The notes under the pieces are model-generated. The model made no database searches. It saw only the letters and a list, made by a program, of their open reading frames with translations, and was not told the origin of the DNA. Below, in pieces: positions 23,559-34,076 of a stretch of DNA of 64,000 nucleotides. The translations under genes were made by a program, and so were the position numbers. This DNA is from Turbatrix aceti. Taxonomy: Eukaryota > Nematoda > Chromadorea > Rhabditida > Panagrolaimidae. Position 1 is the stretch's first letter; the number at the start of each line of letters is the position of its first letter. The stretch spans positions 1,798,001-1,862,000 of the forward strand of contig OZ017767.1 in NCBI GenBank assembly GCA_963969345.1, in the 5' to 3' direction.

Positions 23559-24318
23559 GGGAGTAGTTGTGTGCATGTCAGCGTTGTATAGTTCTAAATA
23601 AATACCGTTAATAAAACATGACAATTATGTTCTGCTGGCTCTGGTGGAATATTGTTTTGTCTCCAATGTCTTTGGTTCTGCGGCCTTTCTGATGTCTCTT
23701 TTCCCTTTCTCGTTTTTTTTTAAATTTTTATTACATAATTAAAAAAAATTAAATTAAAAAATGATAAGAGTTAACGTTCTCACACCACGGCGAGTGCAAA
23801 GATTCTACAACGGGTGATTATGACGTCCGGCATCGAACTAAATATCCCATACTCAGAAACTTCAGTATAAATAAATTCGGTTGAATACCCGACAAACCTG
23901 CTACCCAGATGAGCAACCCTGCATTTTGCGGACAAACGATGTACATCGAACTCATCACTGTCTGTCGAGGAGCATGAAGCGTACCGTACTGAAGCTCCTC
24001 CTGCAGGAAGAGCTCCATGGAGCGCAACGAGTAAATCGAGCTGGGAAACAAGAATCTTGCTATCTGGGACATCGAGGACGGTAAGGAAATGGTCCGGAAA
24101 TTCCCCACGGTCCCGGAGGCACTCATCGCTACCTGGAGAGCGTCCTCGACGAACAAGCGGCGTCGAATTTATCGCGGCCGAATGGGGCAGCCTAAAAAAG
24201 GCGCGCGAGGTTAAAAAGCGACGCGACAACAAAGTTTTTGCAAATACGTGCTATGTATACGTGCTGGCGTATACATAGTGAAAGCGGCTATGTATTTATT
24301 GGGTATAAAAAACTGAGT
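23559..24318. other. intergenic; possible coding relic about 23880-24200
   Basis: After the HADH 3' end, the plus strand from about 23880 to 24200 is GC-richer and codon-like. A short frame reads LAIWDIEDGKEMVRKF, faintly like a WD-repeat end, but stops and shifts break every frame. It could be a decayed gene fragment; I cannot name it. Confidence 0.3.
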
Positions 24319-24814
24319 GCTCCACAAGCGGTTTTTTGCGGCCTAGAGGCAACACCCGTTAGTTGCAAATATCTTTATCGTGGCACATATTTTATATTTT
24401 GACATATTAAAACGGTAACGCGTTATAACATATGCATTTACCGTTATGCATTTACCGTTATAACGGTAAATGCATATGTACCCTTACCGATTCAGCCTTA
24501 TCAAAAGAATTATTTTTCAATTTTTTGATGTTTATCATGAACTACATATTTATATAAAGTTGTATACAATCTGGAAGCGCTCGACGAGTAAACAAGGATC
24601 CAAATATGCACATTACAACTGTGCTGTGTATGTATCTACAAACACTGATAAGCGCGTAAAAAAGGAGAAGGAGATTCAACCATTTCTTCAACAAACATAC
24701 AACTGGTAGTGCAGTTACCTGGCGTGTAAATGTTGATAGTGTGTGATAGCTTTGTTGAGCGAGTGAATGACTCCGATGAGATTACCGTTTAGCAAAAGCG
24801 CTTTACTTTATCTC
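24319..24814. repeat. duplicated block, copy 1 (next to a gap)
   Basis: About 496 bp, starting GCTCCACAAGCGGTTTTTTGC, essentially identical to 35929-36424. It includes a palindromic AACGGTAA/TTACCGTT region. It ends exactly at the run of N, so its true right limit is unknown. No coding function was recognised. Confidence 0.85.
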
Positions 24815-25014
24815 NNNNNNNNNNNNNNNNNNNNNNNNNNNNNNNNNNNNNNNNNNNNNNNNNNNNNNNNNNNNNNNNNNNNNNNNNNNNNNNNNNNNNN
24901 NNNNNNNNNNNNNNNNNNNNNNNNNNNNNNNNNNNNNNNNNNNNNNNNNNNNNNNNNNNNNNNNNNNNNNNNNNNNNNNNNNNNNNNNNNNNNNNNNNNN
25001 NNNNNNNNNNNNNN
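24815..25014. other. assembly gap (200 N)
   Basis: Unsequenced placeholder. It removes the junction between the duplicated block and the 3' part of X1. The round length suggests the true size is unknown. Confidence 0.99.
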
Positions 25015-26290
25015 TTTGATTTCTTGTCGTCGTCTGGGTGGAAAAAGTTGTCACTAAAAGCGCGTATCAGTTCTGCTTCGATGTCAGTCGTAGTGAAGTT
25101 AGCCGTTGAAAACTTCATTATCTCGCGCCAGGTCGCGACGGTGGCAGTGGTCGTGCCGATGGGAAAGTGCTTCACAACGCGACCTTTGGGAAGACTGGTT
25201 TTGCCGCAGCACTCGGGATAGAATACGTGGAGCCTTGAAGCGTTCGGCAGCACGTGCAGGTGGCGGTGAAAAGGAACAATATCAGCGTCAGTCGTGATAA
25301 ACGCAGTTGAGTTCGGATCCAAGTCCGCAGCAAAAGGCAAAGCAGAGGCAAAGATTCGCGAGGTTTGCGCCAGCGTGATCGGTGAAAGCCGCTTGTTCTG
25401 AAGAAACACCACCGTGCCGCCGTGTTTCTGAGCCAGATCTATTGTGAGTTGGAAACGGCGATTGGCCCTGAGCTCAGTTTTGTTGCCCACCGCCAGAATA
25501 AGTGTGTCCACGCCCAGCTTCTGCCATGAAGCCACCGACAGCGGTAGTACAAAAAGGTACCTCGGATTTGACGTCACCGCCGTAACGGCAACGTATTTTA
25601 ATGAGTTAAATGCAGAGTTGTTCAATTCGACAATTTTCAGTGCTCGCTCTGCTCGCGCTCTTTGAGCAATTCAATTTTCCGTGCTCGCTCTGCTCATGCT
25701 CTTTGAGTTCCTAAAATTTTCGCGCTCGCTCTGCTCGCGCTCTTTTATTCTCAGATCCTCTGCTCTTGCTCTGCTCACGCTCGTGAGTTGAGCAGGAGCG
25801 AGCAATGAGCAAACATGGCTCACACAAAAAAAGTGAATTTTAAGACACAAATTCAGTCCTTTGCTAAAAGAAATACCGCATATTGCTTGGAGATACCTCC
25901 AACATCGTGTTTTTGATCGAAACTACCAGTATTTTTGTATTTGTAGCACTAAATTTATAGTGAGCAGTGCTCATTTTAAAAATTTCTCGCGCTCGCTCTG
26001 CTCGCGCTCTTTGAGCAATTCAATTTTTCGTGCTCGCTCTGCTCATGCTCATTGAGCACTCCAATTTTTCGCGCTCGCTCCGCTCGCGCTCGTGAGCTGA
26101 GCAGGAGCGAGCAGTGAGCAGGAGCAATTTGGTGAGCATCGAACAACTCTGGTTAAATGTTATGTGGGGCAAAAAGCTTTTGAATGTGCTCAACTGAAAA
26201 GTTGCGTCTTGGTTGAGGATGAAGAGGTAGATGCACACTACGACGACAGCAGAGATTCTGCAACGGGTAATCTTGCTCCAATTCGATAAA
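25015..26290 (-). pseudogene. X1: DxD-type putative glycosyltransferase, split by a MITE and cut by a gap
   Basis: Minus strand. From about 26290 down to 26152 it encodes a membrane anchor (ISAVVVVCIYLFIL) and stem ending ITFN. The frame is then interrupted by the 539-bp MITE at 25613-26151, and resumes in the same frame as SLKYVAVTAVTSNPRYLF. The domain follows: a DxD-type TDADIVPFHRH, YPECCGKTSLP, and FSDNFFHPDDD at the gap edge. The last roughly 100 residues known from X2 are missing (in the gap or lost). Unlike X2 there is no intron before ANFTTTDIEAE. No start ATG was found; an in-frame TAG lies upstream of the anchor. It is similar to X2 throughout. Probably not functional as assembled. 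Confidence 0.78.
25613..26151. mobile_element. hAT-type MITE (family c) inside the X1 coding exon
   Basis: Terminal inverted repeats CAGAGTTGTTC / GAACAACTCTG with a perfect 8-bp target duplication GTTAAATG (25605-25612, 26152-26159). The interior consists largely of GCTCGCTCTGCTCGCGCTC arrays in both orientations. It has no coding capacity. Removing it with one duplication copy restores the continuity of the X1 frame. Confidence 0.94.
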
Positions 26291-26421
26291 CACTACATCC
26301 CCGCATTTATATATAAAAAAGCAAGATTGCTGACGGGTTTTTTTTGTTCGTTTTTGCCTTGTTTCTTGCTTATTTACGTTGAAAGTAATCGGAAAAAGGG
26401 GTTAGTAAAAATGGGAAACAC

Positions 26422-29400
26422 CAGGGTGGCGAAATCTTCCGGGAGATTGCATTCTGGGAGAAAATCTCCGGAGATTCTCCCAAAATCTCCCGGGAGACTC
26501 AGCTTGCCAAAAAACATCCAAAAATGTTTTCCACTTTAAAAAATTAATTAACGACATAAAAATCAAAACAGACAGTTCTGTTCTGTTTCGGCACATTGCT
26601 AACGCATTTCTGCGATCACTTTGGTAAGCTTTGACATGTCCCAAATATCACGTTAAGCTAGTTGAGCTTTTTATCGCATAATTTTGCACAAAGTAGGGCC
26701 TTTTATTGAACATGATTCCATTTACACGCGCGCACACTCACTCGAAGCGAAAATCGCGCGTTTTCTTGAGTGCGCACCATAAAAGCCCATGGATGACAAC
26801 TTTAGGGTATCTGGCAAATTTTGTGTTATACATCATTCGAGGCGTCAGAAAACGGGGAAAAAGATAGGCTATGCCAGTGTATCCACCTCTGAAAATCCAA
26901 CCTGTGGTGGCCAAAAAACCAAACAATGTAGCCTAAAATTGGCACTTACCGTAACGATAAAAAAAATCTGATAACGACATCGTGTTTCCCGCCCCTCAAA
27001 AACCTCCATAAAAACATTTTCAGCTTTTTTTCTCATCAACAAAGCCCGTGGCATTGATTTTTGTCAAAAACTTCCAGAAGCCAAAACTACAGAATCCGAT
27101 TTTTTTTAAATCTATGTTTGGCGGGAATAGAGGTTTTTAGAGGTGGGGTAAAATTCTGGCTCAAAATATTTGAAAGTGTAAAAAAGTCTTGTCCTCGTCT
27201 CCCCCCTGTTCCTAAATTCTGTCGTGGACTGTCTCTTAAATCTCCCGGGAGAATTTTTTTACCCGGGAGAATCTCCGGAGATTTTCCAGAGAAATTCTCC
27301 CGGGACAATTACACAGGCAACAAGTATTTACCAATTTTTACGCAAGTTAACCAAGTTTCGGGACATAGAAAAAATTTTGCGAAAAAACAAGGGGAGAGTC
27401 AAAAACTTAGAAAAAATGCATCGATGCGACTGAAAATTTACGCGAGTATACCAAAGTTTTACGCAAGTATACCAAAGTTTTACGCAAGTATACCAAAAAT
27501 CGCGGACGTTCGAGCGCACCAGACTGCTGAGGCGTTCGCATGTTGCGCGCGAGTCAATGCATTTTGAGGATGTGGATTTCGTACCAAATTACAAAAAAAT
27601 GTAACTCAGCCCAAAATTCAGTTTTTTTTATGAAATTTTGTTTACAGACAGTTTCAGGGGCGTTCTTTATGCTGACACAATTCTTTTTTTTATTTCGTTC
27701 AAAATTAACAAAATCGAAGGAGGTTTGGTAGAAAAATCGCGGCGCATAAACAAAATGAGCTAGGAAGGCAAACAAAAGCAATTCTGAAGCGAAACTAAAT
27801 TCTCTAACTGATTTTGAATAAAAAAACTATACCTTATCACCTTAAAAGTATCAAAAAAATGAAATTTCTGAGAAAATCTAGGTTTTCGGAACTTTTTAGA
27901 ACTCGATTAAAAAAACTGAGTACTCCATTCGCTTCAGCGTTCATTTCTGCCCCGGATCCTATTTTTTCGCGTAAATGCATTTCGAACGCGATTCATGCCG
28001 ATTTTTTTACCGAACCCTACTTTGAAAAATTTTGGTGTCTGCTCACCAAAAAAAGGGAGGTTCAGAAGAAAATTTGCACTGGCGCGCGGAATAAATGAAA
28101 ATTTCTGACACAATCACTACAGATGTAAAAGATATTGTAGAATCCGATTCTGATTTTAGTTTTTGGATTACACTTCGAAAAAGTTTCGAAAATTCATTTT
28201 TCAGGCAAAAGTTTTAGAAGTTTGAGTTTTTCAGGCATTTGAAAATTATTTCAAAGCATGTTTATATTTTTGATAGATAGAGAATTTTGTTGTGCTTCGA
28301 AATCATTTGTAATTTTGCGTGTAACTTTATTTTTTACCAAGTAATGAGTTTTCTAATACACCTCCTTCAATTTTGGCAAAGATGAAAATTTTGAAAAACG
28401 CCAATAGCCCAGTTCGAACGACAATACTCGATTCTATTTTATCAAAACAAAAAACTTACAAATATCTATTCAAAAACTTAAGTTTTCGAATTTAGATATA
28501 AATTTCGTCCAATTAATTTTACAAGTTGCGCGTTCTGCGACTTTTTCGTTGTTGAGGAGTCTCAACACGAATATTGCGTCGCACTATGCGCCCATGGTTT
28601 TGACACGAAAACTTTTTTTTCGCTATTTTCACATGCACAGAGCATATATATTTCGGACATAAAGATGGTTCTGGGGATAATCGGCTACGGCAGATTTAAT
28701 GGAGCCATCAAAAAATCAAAATTCGATCGATAAATCGATAATTTGAGGTAAAAATTACTGTAACTCATGAAATTATTAGCCGAAGTCACAATAAATTATT
28801 GCATCGTGTTCTACGTCTTTGAAAACCCCCGGAAGCAAAAAACAAAAAAATTCTGTTCATGAAATAAGAAGTTATTTACAAACACCCTTTTTTTGCGTCA
28901 TTGACCGAAAAAGACGTGGGCGCTTTTGTTTTATGTGCTTACGGTCACCTGGGTATGTTTAGACAGGTCCCAAAAATTGTTTTTAGCGACTTGCGCTCCT
29001 TATCAGATAATTGAAGCGGTAAATTACGATATTTCAGTTTCATGTTTTTTTAATGCCAGTGACAATACACAAAATAATCGGATGATCAGCGCAAGTCGCT
29101 CCTGTTACGATAAAAACCTGGCTATGGTCAAAGAAAGGCACCTCAATTTTTCTGTGTTATACATCAATCGACGTCGAAAAAGATGGGGAAACCGATTCTG
29201 GCATCAAAACTGCCTGGAAGATTCTCCCTTGGCCGCTGCAGCCATTTTTGTGACGGTAAATAACGGTAAAACATCAACCATCAAGTTTTTCATAAAAATC
29301 AGATGTTTTTTGAGAAATCTGAATACACCAGTCGATTTCTCGTGCCAAAATACCCCCGGAAACCACAAATTAGATTTTACCAACTATAAAAATATTCATT

Positions 29401-30215
29401 TCGGAAACTCGACAAAGGTGTTTTTTTACCAAGTGCGCGCCATACAAGCCTAGTGTTGGTCAAATAAAGGGACATAATTTTTTTTGTGTAATACCTCAAT
29501 CGACGTCAAAAAAGACGGGCTTTCAGATTCCGGTGTCAAAACCCGCTGGAGGATCCTCTCTCGGACGCCACAGCCAATTTTTGACGGCAAAAACAGGTAA
29601 ATCGAAGAAAATCAATTTTTTCAAAAAAGTCAGATGTTTTTTGAAAAATCGGAATACACCATTCGATTTCTCGTGCCAAGGTACCCCTGTATGCAAAAAA
29701 TCAGATTTTTAGAAGCAGTTTGAAATTTTGACGTCAAAACATTCGAGAAGCCCTAGCTCCAGAATCCGGCATCTGAAAAATCTATTATGGCCCATTTGGA
29801 GTCTCCCATAGGCCCCCCTACAACTTGGGCACAAAACATTTGAAGTTGTAAATTAGCTGGGTCGCGGCCTTCACCTTATTCCAAAATCGGCTCGCAGAGT
29901 CCCTCTTAATTTTCACGATCAGAGGCGCCTTTGGTGTCAATTCTCAAATTTTCTCTTACAAAATCATAGCGAAATTATGATAATAGAAGGCTTTTAATTC
30001 TATTAAATAAAGTGATAAAGCTGTTTTTTGACTATTTGTGGTTAGACTATTTGCGCTTTTCGCGTTGCCCGCCCCGGGCGGGCAACGCGAAAAGCTCTAC
30101 TTGCGTAAAAACTTGCGTAAATTAATTCTACTTGCGTAAAAACTTGGTTTACTTGCGTAAAAAATGGTAAATACTTGTTGCCTGTGCGCATGTACTCTCC
30201 CGCTTCGCCACCCTG
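26422..30215. mobile_element. large non-autonomous hAT-like element (family e), 3.8 kb
   Basis: Ends CAGGGTGGCGAA / TTCGCCACCCTG, flanked by GGAAACAC and GGAAACAT (7 of 8 matching). Near the left end are GGGAGA/TCTCC fold-back words (26440-26510, 27230-27310). Subterminal ACTTGCGTAAAA motifs are repeated at 30098-30170 and inverted at 27330-27500. The interior holds diverged units of about 300 bp (for example 29080-29450, 29460-29760) and a copy of the family-b MITE core at 29919-30046. No transposase can be read; the longest frame (28926-29453) has no recognisable motif. It may be a composite of nested elements. Confidence 0.68.
30055..30095. repeat. GC-rich perfect hairpin
   Basis: A 19-bp arm (GCTTTTCGCGTTGCCCGCC) is followed after 3 bases by its exact complement. 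It lies inside the family-e element close to the subterminal motifs. It is strikingly GC-rich against the local background and may be a remnant of another fold-back element. Confidence 0.8.
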
Positions 30216-31585
30216 GGAAACATCCTGGGGGATGCCCTGAGGACCAGTGGTTTGGGGTAAGGAAAAGCAAACCTACATGTTGCAGACGAAGTGCGCCCGT
30301 TGACCGCACATCATCATTGCAGAAACCGACGTTTATGCCAAACGTATCGTGCTGGCGTACTCATGGACTCGTAATAAAGCGGGTATTTCGTCTTATACTA
30401 AAATTCGTGAACCTTTACTTTGCATTCTTTGACGTTTTTTTGAATTCTGCTCAAACAGACGGAAAACAAAACGGTAAACCTAAAACAATTTGGGACCGTA
30501 ATGGCTTTACATGTAAAAAATGCATCCCAATACTTAGCTATTTTTTTAGATGTCTTTTAGATTTTATTGGATTATATGGACAGTAATTTATGATGCAAAA
30601 AAATGTTTGTGAACCAATAACATTTAAAATCTCGGAGTCGATTCTTTGATTCCCAGTCAAAATAGGTTTACAGAAAAAGCATTCAAAAACTCCCGTAAAC
30701 TGTGTGATGGTTTAGTGACACTACGTCTAATATTTCCATTGCTATTTCGTCCTATCCTAATTTGTCCGTAATTTTTCAATTCTTTAGTTCCCTTTCTGTC
30801 CCCTTTCGGCATTTATTCCTATAATATTTTGGCTTTCCGGACGTTTTTGCTTTTGATAAGCTTCTAAAGTACGGACAAAGCGCGGCTGCTGATAAGGTGT
30901 CCCGTCCCGTCTGTCAACACAATCAAGTTAGGGTTGTAAATGGTGAGTAAATGAGTTTTATGATGTTGGAAGCTAAAGTACAGTATCTTTCTATTGAACC
31001 CCAAAAAAAATCTGGATATGACATTGTGTTCCCAGTCTATGAAAACCCCCGTAAAAAAAGTTTCAGCTTTTTTCCTCATGAATGCAGCGCGTGGCATCAA
31101 CCTTTATCAAAACCTTCCAGAGGCCAAAACTACAGATTCCGATTTTTTTTTAAATCTGTGTATCGCGGTTTTAGACCTTTCTAGGGGTGGGAAACAATTC
31201 TGGCTCAAAACATTTAAAAGTATAAAAAAGCCTTCTCTACAGACTCGACGGTTGGATTCATTTAAACAAATTTTCAAACAATAAATTAGTGAATCAAACA
31301 ATTTGACAATTATAAAGTCGCAATGTTTTCAGATTTGGATACAGGGAACAGGACCTGCACAACCAAATAAACATGGTTCACAAACCAGCAGTTGAACACT
31401 GCACAGAAATTAAAACCATGAAAAGAAAAAGAATACTAATCATTATTCTGCACTGAAGTGATTTAGGCAGATTTAGGCAGTATACTTTATTCTGACCCTG
31501 CCGTATTAACGAGCATTGCCTGCTTTTTTCTTGCTTTTCACCTTTTTTATCTTAAATTGACGTTGATATGCTGTGTGTTCAGTCT
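30216..31585. repeat. intergenic with dispersed repeat at 31005-31245
   Basis: 31005-31245 is a diverged copy of 26940-27215, which lies inside the family-e element (shared words CCTCATGAATGCAG-like, CTTCCAGAGGCCAAAACTAC, ATTCTGGCTCAAAA). A GAGTC-rich scrap at about 30631-30720 resembles the family-d MITE interior. There is no gene. Confidence 0.6.
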
Positions 31586-32205
31586 TCATTCTTGCACGCC
31601 TAGCGGACGGTCGGTTTTATTCCGCCTCTCCTGTCCGCGACAGCAGTTTGCGTTCGCGATCGCATTCGGGAAGCAGCGCAAGTGTGAGAATTGAAAGCGC
31701 CGTTTGACACCCGGGCTGGCCACCCTGTCAAACGTAGGCTAAAAAAAATGTCTAGATTCCGGCTCAGCGTCGCTACCATCAACGCACGCTCACTGCTGAC
31801 GGATTTTGAAGAGGCCATTCGCAAAACGTTGACGACGTCGTTCTTTTCTCCCACACTGGCGAAGAACTTCAGGAAATCATCTGCAAGGACGTCGGACTGG
31901 AAGTCAACGTCAAGAAGACGCAGTGGATGGTACAGAAATGGCGGGATCAGCGACCTATCTCCTCCGGACTTCTCCTCAAGGACATCGAGGACGATTTCGA
32001 GCTCTCCCTCCACTCTACGCTGGGTCGATTCGCTCAACTCGGTGTTCAACAAGACGAAAACCAGACCACAGCAACGATGGGAAGAAGAAATCGCGACCAA
32101 AACGAATCGAGACATTTACACCTACGTGGACATCATTTGTGCCTCCTAATATCTGGTCTAATGATAACTAACCACTGAGTAATGGTGAAATAAATAAATA
32201 AAATG
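31586..32205 (+). mobile_element. internally deleted non-LTR retrotransposon (RTE-like)
   Basis: Two protein fragments lie in one short copy. RFRLSVATINARSL (about 31753-31795) looks like the start of an AP-endonuclease domain. From 31829, VDDVVLFSHTGEELQ and GLEVNVKKTQWM are the catalytic and next blocks of a reverse transcriptase. The middle of the enzyme is missing. The 3' tail ends GGTGAAATAAATAAATAAA, a short A-rich repeat tail typical of RTE-type LINEs. Its 3' end recurs at 40251-40307 (reverse), 47284-47504 and, diverged, at about 63003-63036 (reverse). Confidence 0.78.
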
Positions 32206-32393
32206 CTGTGTGTTGTGTAGAAGATACATGTAAATAACAAAGAAATGATAAATGTCAAATACACTTCAATTTTTTTTTAATTTCGTTATCAAAAAATATT
32301 TGATTGCGTCAACGTAACGCTTACTCAGTCAGAATGCCTGAATTATGAGTCGCAGTAAATTTATTTGCACTTTCGATTGCTACCATTATCGCG

Positions 32394-33643
32394 TTATCGC
32401 GGCGATCTATTTATAAAAAATAGTTCGCTGCTGAAGGCATAAAGTGAAAAATTTCCACGCGATTCGACATAACCAATGAGGTTAAGAGCAGATTGGTCGT
32501 ATCGATGACATCCCGAGAACTCGTTAGGTTTGTTAAAAATAACACTTGATTTGCAACCGTGTGCCGTTGAATTTGTAGGCGCTAGACATTCAGGTTCAAA
32601 TGCGCACTTAAGATACCTCGTGACGAGTTTCCAGCCCACAGGCGTTCCAAAAAACATTGTGCATCCCGATTGCTGTTGACGGGTCTGCTTCATCTAAAAA
32701 TATAATATGGAAACAAGGGTATTCAATTCAATTCATCGACATTGGTATATGTTATATACCTTTTCTTTGTCCACTTCCGGAAAGAATTTGTACATCGAAG
32801 GATGCGTTGCGGCATACATGTTATGTACAGCGGTTCCGAGCATGGCAAGATCTACAGCGCTTTTTGCCAGAATTTCTTTAATAGTATTCTAAACAAAAAA
32901 GTATTGGGCGTTTGTAACCAACCGGACCTCTTACGTTCAATGATTTGGTATCAGATTTAAAACGAATAGAAGCATCCGCAAACAAAACAATAGGATGGAT
33001 TCGTAGAACATCGGCGACGACAATAGGCTTAAACATGTAGCTATTACTCAGTTGGGTAAACTTTTTGGGCAAATGCTGAACCAACGATGAGTATTTTCGA
33101 ATCTTTGCAATATAACAAATTTGCTTATACACGTCTATCACGGCACTGTTTATATCATCGGCCACGTACACATAATATGGCACTTTTTTCAGTGTGCTTT
33201 GTATGCTTTGGCACGACACTCTAAAATTATCAATAAGTGAACTATCTTTCAGTTTGGATACAAAACAAAATATTTATTTAGCGGAAAACATTTTTGACGA
33301 ATCATCTGTCTGATGTCACTGCCAGTCAAATACAGTGCAATTTCTAAATTTTTACTTACATAGATTCCGCAACGTGATTTTTGGAAATAAAAGTTGTGAT
33401 TGCAAGATCTTTAAAATCAAGTGTTGACCGATTGAGATTTTCCAAGTAGGCAGGTGGTTCAAAAGTTTTTGCGTAAAAATTATCTATGGCGACTGTTGAA
33501 ACTGCTAAACCTGAATCAACATACTGTACTATTATTCATTACTTTTAAAAAACTCGCCTTTTGGTTCTGAATTATTTAAGTATATGTTTTTAGCATAAAA
33601 ATAAAGATAACAAATGTACCAACCGGCAATTACTAAAAATAAT
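32394..33643 (-). CDS. F5: DUF1647-like putative glycosyltransferase
   Basis: Minus-strand exons: 33558-33643 (membrane anchor LFLVIAGWYICYLYFY), 33360-33504, 32935-33220, 32760-32888, 32394-32693. Phases join without stops. The domain carries LDFKDLAITTFISKNHVAES, YYVYVADD, FADASIRF, VDLAMLGTAVH and CHRYDQSALNLIGYVES. The start-codon exon was not identified. The first visible intron uses a GC donor (AAAAG|GCGAGT), which is required for the frame. A family-d MITE begins 37 bp upstream of the anchor exon, in the first intron or promoter. It is closest to F1 in exon plan. It appears intact apart from the unseen first exon. Likely Golgi type II enzyme, substrate unknown. Confidence 0.78.
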
Positions 33644-33679
33644 CTGAAAGTTGTTGAATTTTTAAATGATATTTGTAAT

Positions 33680-34068
33680 CAGTGTTCCGCTGACTCCGAC
33701 TCAGAGTCGACTCTTTGACTCTGACTCTGACTCTGAGAGTCGAGAGTCAGAGTTAGAGTCGAGAGTCGATTTTTACAAAATGACCTTTTGACTCTTTGGA
33801 GTCGACTCTTTGATGAAAATTTGTTGAAAAAAATACACTTTTATAGCCATTTTTGATGCCAAATGTTTGATTTTGTAAAATAAAAACTCGTTAAAGATGA
33901 AAGCACGCAGTTTTAAGCGTTTATTGATGCATTTTTTGTGAACCTATTTTAACTCGGAGTCAAAGAGTCGATTCTGGGAGTCGGAGTCGAAAGAGTCGAC
34001 TCTTTCGACTCTCGACTCTCGACTCTGAGTCAGAGTCGAGAGTCGATATTGGCCAGAGCGGAACACTG
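33680..34068. mobile_element. hAT-type MITE (family d)
   Basis: Terminal inverted repeats CAGTGTTCCGCT / AGCGGAACACTG with a perfect 8-bp target duplication TTTGTAAT (33672-33679, 34069-34076). Both arms are made of GAGTC/GACTC words (GAGTCGACTCTTTGACTC and variants). It has no coding capacity. It sits just upstream of the F5 anchor exon. Confidence 0.95.
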
Positions 34069-34076
34069 TTTGTAAT

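Noticed and set aside
23780..24232. 150-codon minus-strand frame near HADH
   Set aside because: It is not recognised; the plus strand looks slightly more gene-like but is broken in every frame, so no gene was called.
24767..25057. Open frames running through the runs of N (also 53289-53676)
   Set aside because: They are artefacts of translating unknown bases.
25636..26140. Regular short repeats that could suggest a CRISPR-like or satellite array
   Set aside because: There are no unique spacers; the array lies inside a MITE with TIRs and an 8-bp duplication, in a eukaryotic genome.
28926..29453. 175-codon open frame inside the family-e element
   Set aside because: It has no transposase or other recognisable motif and overlaps repeated non-coding units.
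31600..32115. 171-codon minus-strand open frame
   Set aside because: It is a shadow of the RTE-like reverse-transcriptase sequence on the plus strand.
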